5,056 nucleotides of DNA from Magnetovibrio sp. (GTDB lineage: Bacteria; Pseudomonadota; Alphaproteobacteria; Rhodospirillales; Magnetovibrionaceae), in assembly GCA_016763255.1 (NCBI GenBank), contig JAESUA010000397.1:1-5056 (forward strand), read 5' to 3'. The notes under the pieces were generated by a model. It had not been told where the DNA came from and did no database searches. It worked only from the letters and a program-made list of their open reading frames with translations. The translations under genes were made by a program, and so were the position numbers. Positions 1 to 5,056 of this stretch are shown piece by piece (the stretch's first letter is position 1; the number at the start of each line of letters is the position of its first letter).

Positions 1-661
1 CGAATATTCGGCGCTGGCGGCCGCGGGCACGCTGTCCATCGGTGATACGGCCAAACTCCTCAGGATCCGTGGTTCGGCCATGCAGGCCGCGGTGCCGGTG
101 GGCGCGGGCGCGATGGCCGCATTGTTGGGCTTGGATTGGGACACCGCCGCCGCCTGCGCTGCACAAGCACAAAGCGATGTGGGTGGTGATGAGATCTGCA
201 CCCCGGCCAATGACAACGCTGATGGTCAGGTGGTGATTTCGGGATCCAAGGCTGCGGTTGAACGCGCTGCTGTAATTGCCAAGGAAAAAGGTGCCAAGCG
301 CGCCATCATGTTGCCGGTCTCAGCCCCTTTTCATTGCGCCTTGATGCAGCCCGCCGCCGACGCCATGGCCGACGCCTTGGCCGCGGCAACCCTGAAGGCA
401 CCAGTGGTGCCGTTGATCGCCAATGTCAGCGCCGCGCCGACGTCTGATCCGGATGAAATCCGCAAGATGCTGATCGAACAGGTCACCGGCACCGTGCGCT
501 GGCGTGAAAGCATCTTAAAAATGGCCGAGTTGGGTGTCGATCAATTGGTCGAAATCGGCGCGGGCAGGGTTCTGTCTGGGCTGGTGCGGCGTAATAAAGA
601 CATCGATGGCTCCAATATCGCGGGCCCCGATGATATTGAGGCTTTCCTCGCCTCTCTGTAA
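1..661 (+). CDS. fabD: Malonyl-CoA:ACP transacylase FabD (5' end outside window)
   Basis: FabD transfers the malonyl group from CoA to acyl carrier protein in the cytoplasm, supplying the extender unit for fatty acid synthesis. The frame is open from base 2 and begins EYSALAAAG, which is the continuation of the family's GHSLGEYSAL nucleophile motif. The catalytic Ser therefore lies just upstream of the window. About 219 residues are visible, and roughly 94 are missing compared with the ~309-residue E. coli protein. Visible landmarks are the malonate-binding Arg in RIRG (visible residue 23, equivalent to E. coli Arg117), the AVPVGAGAMAALLGL segment, GQVVISG, the catalytic His in APFHCALM (codon 332-334), and EIGAGRVLSGL near the C-terminus. 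The stop is TAA at 659-661, 49 bp before fabG. The ATG at 80 is internal and not the start. The frame is intact and the fab neighbours fit the call. Confidence 0.96.
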   Translation, partial: EYSALAAAGTLSIGDTAKLLRIRGSAMQAAVPVGAGAMAALLGLDWDTAAACAAQAQSDVGGDEICTPANDNADGQVVISGSKAAVERAAVIAKEKGAKRAIMLPVSAPFHCALMQPAADAMADALAAATLKAPVVPLIANVSAAPTSDPDEIRKMLIEQVTGTVRWRESILKMAELGVDQLVEIGAGRVLSGLVRRNKDIDGSNIAGPDDIEAFLASL

Positions 662-710
662 TCGGCACAATTCAATTCAACACCTAGATTCGTTTTAGTG
701 GGAAAATTTC

Positions 711-1448
711 ATGTTTGATTTGAGCGGCAAAAAAGCCCTGGTCACCGGCGCATCCGGCGGCATCGGTGGTGCCATTGCAAAGGCTTTGTATGAAGCCGGT
801 GCCGATGTGGCCCTATCGGGCACGCGCGAAGATGCGTTGAAGGTGTTGGCGGCCCAATTGGGCGAACGCGCCCACGTCACACCCGCCCGCCTGGGCGAAG
901 ACGGCGCCGCCGCACAACTGATCTTGGACGCCACCGCCGCCATGGGCGGGGTGGATATCCTGGTCAACAACGCCGGTCTGACGCGCGATACCTTGGCCAT
1001 GCGAATGAAGGACGAAGACTGGGATTTGGTGTTGAACGTCAACCTTAAGTCCGCGTTCCAGCTTTCACGGGCGTGCTTGAAAGGCATGATGAAGGCGCGC
1101 AACGGGCGGATCATTTCCATCACCTCTATTGTTGGCACGACCGGCAATGCGGGCCAGGCCAACTATGCCGCCAGCAAGGCTGGCTTGATTGGCATGTCCA
1201 AATCTTTGGCCCAAGAAATCGCCACCCGTGGCATAACGGTCAACTGTGTGGCCCCCGGATTTATCGCCACGCCGATGACGCAAGCGCTGAATGAAAAACA
1301 AAAAGAGGCCATCTTGGGCAACATTCCCAAGGGTGCCATGGGAACACCAGAAGACATCGCTTCTGCGGTGCTTTACCTTGCCAGCACAGAGGCCAATTAC
1401 GTCACCGGCCAGACCCTGCACGTCAATGGCGGCATGGCAATGATTTGA
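711..1448 (+). CDS. fabG: 3-oxoacyl-ACP reductase FabG
   Basis: FabG is the cytoplasmic NADPH-dependent reductase that converts 3-ketoacyl-ACP to 3-hydroxyacyl-ACP, the first reduction of each elongation cycle. The protein has 245 residues, against 244 in E. coli. It shows a full classical SDR set: cofactor loop TGASGGIG (residues 12-19), NNAG (86-89), and the catalytic tetrad Asn111 (in NVNLKS), Ser139, Tyr152 and Lys156 (in YAASKAG). The family PG motif follows in VAPGFIATPM, and the C-terminus ends VTGQTLHVNGGMAMI, as is usual for FabG. GTRE after the second strand (37-40) places an Arg where NADPH preference is expected; this is an inference. ATG 711 is chosen because it gives the canonical N-terminus; a modest GGGA (700-703) lies 7 bases upstream. 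It is probably cotranscribed with fabD. The location between fabD and acpP separates it from the many other SDRs. Confidence 0.97.
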   Translation: MFDLSGKKALVTGASGGIGGAIAKALYEAGADVALSGTREDALKVLAAQLGERAHVTPARLGEDGAAAQLILDATAAMGGVDILVNNAGLTRDTLAMRMKDEDWDLVLNVNLKSAFQLSRACLKGMMKARNGRIISITSIVGTTGNAGQANYAASKAGLIGMSKSLAQEIATRGITVNCVAPGFIATPMTQALNEKQKEAILGNIPKGAMGTPEDIASAVLYLASTEANYVTGQTLHVNGGMAMI

Positions 1449-1667
1449 TGCGGTTTGCGAGATGCTGGGAAAGTCTTAGAAACTTAGGCTTTTCGGGTAC
1501 TGGCAATGCCAGTTAAAGTATGTTACGAAACGGTGCTTTCTCCTAGAGGAAGCCCCTAGTTTATGAGCCCATGTTGCGCAGAAGGCCGTTTGTATCCTGA
1601 GTGAGCAGGCGGATGGTGCGGCAAGGATTCTTTTTTATCTATAACGACTTATTCGAGGATTTCAGAC
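1449..1667 (+). other. Non-coding fabG-acpP spacer with small inverted repeats
   Basis: This 219-bp stretch holds no convincing gene. It is less GC-rich than its surroundings and carries several small dyads. The first is 1471-1491, nine-base arms AAGTCTTAG/CTTAGGCTT around AAA with one G-U pair and one mismatch. The second is 1499-1513, a perfect ACTGGC-AAT-GCCAGT. The third is 1543-1559, CTAGAGG-AAG-CCCCTAG with one mismatch, followed by TTT. The fourth is a nested pair, GCCG/CGGC (1585-1588 with 1619-1622) around ATCC/GGAT (1594-1597 with 1611-1614). A T6 run follows at 1631-1636. The first and third may be weak terminators for fabG, and the stretch probably also holds the acpP promoter. 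TATAAC at 1640-1645 resembles a -10 box, but no acceptable -35 lies 16-18 bases upstream, so no promoter is called. The function of the dyads is inference. Confidence 0.5.
1655..1659 (+). promoter_or_regulatory. Ribosome binding site of acpP
   Basis: GAGGA lies 8 bases before ATG 1668 and is complementary to the 3' end of 16S rRNA. It is clearly better than the site before fabG, which fits the need for much more ACP than enzyme. It fixes the acpP start. Confidence 0.75.
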
Positions 1668-1901
1668 ATGAGTGATGTCGCAGAGCGCGTTAAGAAAATC
1701 GTCATCGAGCACCTTGGTGTGGACGAATCCAAAGTTGCAGAAAATGCCAGCTTTATCGATGATCTTGGCGCAGACAGCCTGGACACTGTTGAACTCGTGA
1801 TGGCGTTTGAGGAAGAGTTCGGTTGCGAAATCCCTGATGATGCAGCCGAAAAAATTCTCACCATCCAGAATGCTATTGAATACATCTCCGCGAATACTTA
1901 A
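1668..1901 (+). CDS. acpP: Acyl carrier protein AcpP
   Basis: AcpP is the small acidic cytoplasmic carrier that holds the growing acyl chain as a thioester on 4'-phosphopantetheine. It is the partner of FabD, FabG and FabF encoded around it. The protein has 77 residues (E. coli: 78 with Met). It shows the typical four-helix pattern and the [12 protein letters not shown] motif at the start of helix II. The attachment Ser is residue 37 (AGC, 1776-1778). The acidic helix II/III region ([16 protein letters not shown]) is the usual docking surface for partner enzymes. A Cys within it is common in proteobacterial ACPs. The phosphopantetheinyl transferase is not in the window. The gene has a good Shine-Dalgarno site, a 219-bp leader region and a terminator-like hairpin right behind it, so it is probably able to be expressed as a short separate transcript. 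Confidence 0.98.
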   Translation: MSDVAERVKKIVIEHLGVDESKVAENASFIDDLGADSLDTVELVMAFEEEFGCEIPDDAAEKILTIQNAIEYISANT

Positions 1902-1919
1902 ATTCGCGTGCGGATCAGG

Positions 1920-1967
1920 GGCGGGGGATTTCTGGACTAAAAAGTCTAGTACAGTCCGCCGCCTTTT
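1920..1967 (+). terminator. Terminator-like long hairpin after acpP
   Basis: One imperfect hairpin of about 17 base pairs can be drawn. The outer stem is GGCGG (1920-1924) with CCGCC (1959-1963). A G/G mismatch (1925/1958) follows. The middle stem is GGATT (1926-1930) with AGTCC (1953-1957), including one G-U pair. An asymmetric internal loop (1931 against 1950-1952) comes next. The inner stem is CTGGACT (1932-1938) with AGTCTAG (1943-1949), with one G-U pair, closed by an AAAA loop. TTTT follows directly at 1964-1967. A GC-rich base next to a T run, 18 bases behind the acpP stop, is the layout of an intrinsic terminator. The T run is short, so partial termination with some readthrough into fabF is plausible. 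Confidence 0.68.
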
Positions 1968-2033
1968 CCGCATTAGGATGTAATCTGTGGTCGGTTTGCG
2001 TCTTGCACAAACTTGACACCCGAAACTTAATAC

Positions 2034-2038
2034 GAGGG
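2034..2038 (+). promoter_or_regulatory. Ribosome binding site of fabF
   Basis: GAGGG lies 5 bases before ATG 2044. It supports this start, which also gives the canonical MRRVVVTG N-terminus. Confidence 0.6.
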
Positions 2039-2043
2039 TCAAC

Positions 2044-3309
2044 ATGCGTCGTGTAGTGGTCACCGGAATGGGTATGGTTTCGCCGTTGGCAGACGGCGTC
2101 GAAGCCAGTTGGAATAAGCTTATCAACGCTGAATCCGGCCTCAATGCTATTGAGAGCTTCGATGTTTCAGATTTGCCTGCGAAAATTGCTGGGCAGGTTC
2201 CTTTGGGCGACGGTGCGGGCGAATTTAACGCCGACACCTACATCACGCCCAAGGAACGCCGCCGCCTGGACGATTTTATCGTTTACGGCATGGCCGCAGC
2301 CCAGCAGGCTGTGGAAGACAGCGGCTGGAAACCCGAAGCCGAAGAAGATCAGTTTCGCACCGGGGTGATGATCGGTTCGGGCATCGGCGGATTGCCGGTG
2401 ATCGCCAAAGGGTCGTTAACCGTGGATGGCGAAGGTGGTGGCGGCGTTCGGCGTCTCAGCCCGTTCTTCATTCCCGCCAGCTTGATCAACCTTGTATCTG
2501 GTCATGTGTCGATCAAATATGGCTTTAAGGGCCCCAACCACGCGGTTGTGACGGCATGTTCGACCGGTGCACACGCCATCGGCGATGCCGCCCGTCTGAT
2601 CATGTGGGAGGACGCCGATGTGATGGTCGCAGGTGGCGCAGAAGCCGCATGCTGCCGTGTTGGCATGGCTGGATTTTCCCAAGCCAAGGCTTTGAGCACC
2701 AGTTACAACGATGACCCCACCGCCGGTTCGCGTCCCTGGGACAAAGACCGTGATGGCTTCGTCATGGGCGAAGGCGCAGGTGTTGTGGTTCTGGAAGAGT
2801 TGGAACACGCCAAAGCCCGCGGTGCGAAGATTTACGCCGAAGTGGTGGGGTATGGTTTGACCGGTGATGCTTATCACATCACCGCACCAGCACCCGACGG
2901 TAATGGTGCATTTCGCTGCATGAAAGCGGCCATGAAACGTGCTCAATTGAACCCAGAAGACATCGATTACGTCAACGCTCATGGCACATCGACCATGGCC
3001 GATGTGATTGAATTGGGTGCTGTAAAACGCGCCTTCGGCAATGCGGTCAACGACATTTCCATGTCATCGACCAAATCGGCGATCGGCCACCTTTTGGGGG
3101 CCGCCGGCGCGGTGGAAACGATCTTCTCGATCTTGGCGGTTCAAAACGGCGTGGTTCCGCCGACGTTGAACCTCGACAATCCGGACGAAGGCTGCGACAT
3201 CGATCTGGTGCCGCATCAAGCCAAGGAGCGCAAGGTGCGCGCCGCATTGTCCAACTCGTTTGGCTTTGGTGGCACCAACGCGTCGCTGATCGTTAAGTCA
3301 TTCGACTAA
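2044..3309 (+). CDS. fabF: 3-oxoacyl-ACP synthase II FabF
   Basis: FabF (KAS II) carries out decarboxylative Claisen condensation of malonyl-ACP with acyl-ACP, extending the chain by two carbons in the cytoplasm. The protein has 421 residues, close to the 413 of E. coli. The thiolase-fold condensing-enzyme residues are all present: nucleophile Cys172 in VVTACSTGAHA, His313 in NAHGTST, Lys344 in SSTKSAIGH, His349 in GHLLGAAGA, and the C-terminal gate SFGFGGTN (405-412). MGEGAGVVVLEELEHA (241-256) and the start MRRVVVTGMGMVSPL are typical of FabF rather than FabB or the Cys-His-Asn FabH. TSTMAD replaces the more widespread TSTPLGD after His313. I recall this variant from alphaproteobacterial FabF, and it does not touch the catalytic set. 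A terminator-like hairpin precedes the gene. No convincing promoter is visible in the 142-bp gap, so expression may depend on readthrough or on a promoter I cannot recognise. Confidence 0.97.
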   Translation: MRRVVVTGMGMVSPLADGVEASWNKLINAESGLNAIESFDVSDLPAKIAGQVPLGDGAGEFNADTYITPKERRRLDDFIVYGMAAAQQAVEDSGWKPEAEEDQFRTGVMIGSGIGGLPVIAKGSLTVDGEGGGGVRRLSPFFIPASLINLVSGHVSIKYGFKGPNHAVVTACSTGAHAIGDAARLIMWEDADVMVAGGAEAACCRVGMAGFSQAKALSTSYNDDPTAGSRPWDKDRDGFVMGEGAGVVVLEELEHAKARGAKIYAEVVGYGLTGDAYHITAPAPDGNGAFRCMKAAMKRAQLNPEDIDYVNAHGTSTMADVIELGAVKRAFGNAVNDISMSSTKSAIGHLLGAAGAVETIFSILAVQNGVVPPTLNLDNPDEGCDIDLVPHQAKERKVRAALSNSFGFGGTNASLIVKSFD

Positions 3310-3318
3310 TTTTTGGCT

Positions 3319-3323
3319 GGAGG
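3319..3323 (+). promoter_or_regulatory. Ribosome binding site that sets the TTG start of mltG
   Basis: GGAGG lies 9 bases before TTG 3333. No ATG or GTG is available near it in frame. It is the main reason for taking TTG as the start, because the next in-frame ATG (3381) has no comparable site and would cut into the membrane anchor. Confidence 0.7.
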
Positions 3324-3332
3324 GCTGCTCCA

Positions 3333-4319
3333 TTGAAGCGCGTCCTTTGGTCTTTGATATTAATCACCCTCGTCGGCCTTATGGCTGGCGGGGGTGGTTT
3401 TTTCTATGTTAGGGGGCAAGCCCTTGCCCCGGGCTTAAATAGCCAGCCGGTGCGCATGGTGATCGAACCGGGGCTAGGTGTCAGCGCCATTGCCACGCGT
3501 CTAAAGGCGTTTGGCATCTCAGCCAACCCGCTGATTTTTCGCATCTGGGCGCGCTACACCAAGGCACACACGCAGTTGCGTGCCGGTGAATACGATCTGC
3601 CCGCCCACGCCAGTGTGATCCAGGTTTTGGGGATTCTTAAAAGCGGCAAGACCGTGGTGCATAAGCTGACCTTGGCCGAAGGCCTGTCGGTGACCGAGGC
3701 GCTGCTGGTGATTCAAGACGCCAAAGGCCTTAGCGGTGATCTTACGGACATTCCCGATGAAGGTTGGTTGCTGCCGGAAACCTATCATTATTCGCGGGGT
3801 GACAGCCGTAATGCGCTGATCGGGCGTATGGCCGATGACATGGGCGACGTGCTGTCAAAATTGTGGGCCGAACGCCGCAACGGGTTCATCCTCAAATCAC
3901 CCAAAGATGTTTTGATTCTGGCGTCAATCGTCGAAAAAGAAACCGGGATTGCCCACGAACGGGCCAAGATCGCAGCGGTGTTTCTGAACCGCTTGAAACG
4001 TGGCATGCGGTTGCAATCGGATCCCACCGTGGTGTACGCGCTGACCGACGGTTCCGGGGCCCTGGGCCGAGCCTTGACCCGTAATGATTTGAAAATCGAC
4101 AGCCCTTTCAACACCTATCGCATCAAAGGCTTGCCACCCACGCCCATCGCCAATCCGGGGCGTGCGGCAATCGCTGCGGTGATCCATCCGGAGAGGACCA
4201 CGGCGCTCTATTTTGTCGCCGATGGCAGCGGTGGGCATGTGTTTGCCAACACCTTAAAAGCGCACAATAAAAACGTTCGTCGCTGGCGCAAAATCAAGCG
4301 ATCCCGTAAGAACGATTAA
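3333..4319 (+). CDS. mltG: Endolytic transglycosylase MltG (YceG-like)
   Basis: MltG is an inner-membrane lytic transglycosylase that cuts nascent peptidoglycan glycan strands, and is thought to end strand elongation. The protein has 328 residues against about 340 in E. coli. Residues about 5-27 form one hydrophobic membrane anchor after a short basic N-terminus (MKR), so the rest should lie in the periplasm. Residues about 40-110 match the LysM-like part of the family (IEPGLGVSAIATRL, then RAGEYDLP). The catalytic YceG domain follows: EGLSVTEAL, GWLLPETYHY (144-153), ASIVEKETG (197-205) with the conserved Glu pair that includes the catalytic acid, FLNRLKRGMRLQSDPTVVY (217-235), SPFNTYRIKGLPPTPIANPG, and ALYFVADGSGGHVFA. 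The C-terminus is basic. The start is TTG, supported by a GGAGG site. It lies 23 bp behind fabF and is probably cotranscribed. In E. coli this gene also sits in the fab region, after pabC. Confidence 0.95.
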   Translation: MKRVLWSLILITLVGLMAGGGGFFYVRGQALAPGLNSQPVRMVIEPGLGVSAIATRLKAFGISANPLIFRIWARYTKAHTQLRAGEYDLPAHASVIQVLGILKSGKTVVHKLTLAEGLSVTEALLVIQDAKGLSGDLTDIPDEGWLLPETYHYSRGDSRNALIGRMADDMGDVLSKLWAERRNGFILKSPKDVLILASIVEKETGIAHERAKIAAVFLNRLKRGMRLQSDPTVVYALTDGSGALGRALTRNDLKIDSPFNTYRIKGLPPTPIANPGRAAIAAVIHPERTTALYFVADGSGGHVFANTLKAHNKNVRRWRKIKRSRKND

Positions 4320-4324
4320 CTCTG

Positions 4325-5056
4325 TTAGCCCTTTTTGGGCATGCGCGTCAGCAAGGCCACGCGCCAGCTTGGCGGCAAGACACTGATCAGCCACACGATG
4401 GCGGCCAGTCGCCACGGGAAATAAATGCTGATCCGGCCCTTGGCCAGGCCGCGCCGAATGATGCGTGCGGCTTTTGGCGCGTCCATGAACATCGGCATGG
4501 GAAAGTCATTTTGATCGGTGATGCGGCTTTTGACGAACCCCGGACAGATGGTGGTGACGGTGATGCCGTCTTCACGCAACGAACCATTGAGCGCTTCGCC
4601 ATAGGCTTTCACCGCCGCCTTAGACGCCGAATAGGCCGGTGCGCCGGGCTGCGGCGTCATGCCCGCCATGGAACTGACCATGGCAATATGACCGCATTTG
4701 CGGCTTTTCATGGCGGTGATGGCGGGCCAAATGGTGTTGATCACACCGGTGAAATTGACATCAAAAATTGCCCGCGCCTGGGCTTCGTCTTCACCACTGC
4801 CGCCACTGCCACCGGAAATGCCCGCGTTTGCGATGAGCAGATCCAGGGGCTGGGTTTGCTCGGTTTGTTGGATGAGTTCAGCCATGGCGGATTGATCGGT
4901 GACATCGATTTTGGCCGCGTTCACCGTCGCGCCAAGATCGCTGCAACGCGTGACCACTTCATTAAGGCGGGCTTCGTTGCGCCCGGTGAGTACCAGATGC
5001 ACACCAGGGGCGGCGTATTCCAGGGCCAGGGCTTCGCCGATGCCGCTGCTGGCACC
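4325..5056 (-). CDS. SDR-family oxidoreductase (5' end outside window)
   Basis: This is a classical short-chain dehydrogenase/reductase with unknown substrate. The - strand frame stays open to the window edge, where it reads GASSGIGEALALEYA, the cofactor-binding glycine motif. Only about a dozen N-terminal residues are therefore missing, and the GTG at 5002-5000 is internal. About 243 residues are visible. Motifs, in visible numbering: GASSGIG (1-7), TGR after the second strand (suggesting NADP(H)), DVTD, ANAG (76-79), MVSSMAG with the catalytic Ser (128 or 129), and YSASK with Tyr142 and Lys146, then CPGFVKSRI. A Gly/Ser stretch (GISGGSGGSG) follows NAG. The C-terminal tail has a hydrophobic segment (WRLAAIVWLISVLPPSW), so membrane association is possible. 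It faces mltG tail to tail across 5 bp, so it belongs to another transcription unit. It lacks FabG's C-terminal pattern and is not a second FabG. Confidence 0.9.
   Translation of the reverse strand, partial: GASSGIGEALALEYAAPGVHLVLTGRNEARLNEVVTRCSDLGATVNAAKIDVTDQSAMAELIQQTEQTQPLDLLIANAGISGGSGGSGEDEAQARAIFDVNFTGVINTIWPAITAMKSRKCGHIAMVSSMAGMTPQPGAPAYSASKAAVKAYGEALNGSLREDGITVTTICPGFVKSRITDQNDFPMPMFMDAPKAARIIRRGLAKGRISIYFPWRLAAIVWLISVLPPSWRVALLTRMPKKG

Noticed and set aside
695..1162. 155-codon open frame on the - strand inside fabG
   Set aside because: It is the antisense of a certain fabG with no family features of its own.
1631..1636. T6 run as the tail of an intrinsic terminator
   Set aside because: The nearest stem ends at 1622, eight bases away, too far for the T run to act with it.
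2003..2033. Possible fabF promoter: TTGCAC (2003-2008) or TTGACA (2013-2018) with TAATAC (2028-2033)
   Set aside because: Spacings are 19 and 9 bases, the -10 match is poor, and transcription would begin at or after the ribosome binding site.
1662..2237. 191-codon open frame on the - strand across acpP and the start of fabF
   Set aside because: It is antisense to two certain genes and crosses the terminator-like hairpin. Its translation has no recognisable family features, so it is a shadow frame.
4328..4340. GCCC-TTTTT-GGGC hairpin as a bidirectional terminator between mltG and the SDR gene
   Set aside because: The stem is only 4 bp, it lies inside the last SDR codons, and no T run follows on either strand.
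4325..5002. SDR gene starting at GTG 5002 as a complete 225-residue protein
   Set aside because: The frame continues upstream through GASSGIG, an essential cofactor motif, so the true start lies beyond the window.
1..5056. Mobile elements, CRISPR arrays, tRNA or rRNA genes, toxin-antitoxin or defence systems
   Set aside because: No repeats, transposase or integrase motifs, RNA gene signatures or accessory gene content were seen. The window is ordinary core-genome sequence.

Overview
The window is a conserved bacterial fatty-acid-synthesis (fab) cluster that runs into a cell-wall gene and then meets a convergent reductase gene. The order on the + strand is fabD (3' part only), fabG, acpP, fabF, mltG. 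A short-chain dehydrogenase/reductase (SDR) gene follows on the - strand and runs off the right edge. Protein character (FabF with a TSTMAD segment after the first catalytic His, an ACP of 77 residues, mltG directly behind fabF) and the moderately GC-rich coding sequence suggest an alphaproteobacterium, perhaps of the Rhodospirillales type. That placement is from memory of protein families, not from a search.

Layout. Positions 1-661 hold the C-terminal two thirds of malonyl-CoA:ACP transacylase. After 49 bp comes fabG (711-1448). A 219-bp non-coding stretch with several small inverted repeats leads to acpP (1668-1901), which has a good ribosome binding site. A 142-bp gap follows, holding a long imperfect hairpin with a short T run (1920-1967) that looks like an intrinsic terminator or attenuator just behind acpP. 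fabF (2044-3309) is complete. mltG starts only 23 bp later, from a TTG codon with a strong GGAGG upstream (3333-4319). Five bases separate its stop from the stop of the convergent SDR gene (4325 to beyond 5056).

How the genes work together. FabD loads malonate onto the phosphopantetheine arm of AcpP. FabF condenses malonyl-ACP with the growing acyl-ACP, and FabG reduces the resulting 3-ketoacyl-ACP. The dehydratase (FabZ/FabA) and enoyl reductase (FabI or similar) are not in the window. MltG is an inner-membrane lytic transglycosylase acting on nascent peptidoglycan; its linkage to fab genes is also known in E. coli and probably ties membrane-lipid and wall synthesis together at the transcript level. 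The SDR is not recognisably part of the pathway.

All visible catalytic residues are intact and nothing points to mobile elements, CRISPR, RNA genes or recent transfer. I found no previously undescribed system. The points worth a second look are regulatory: the hairpin after acpP, the structured leader before acpP, and the TTG start of mltG.
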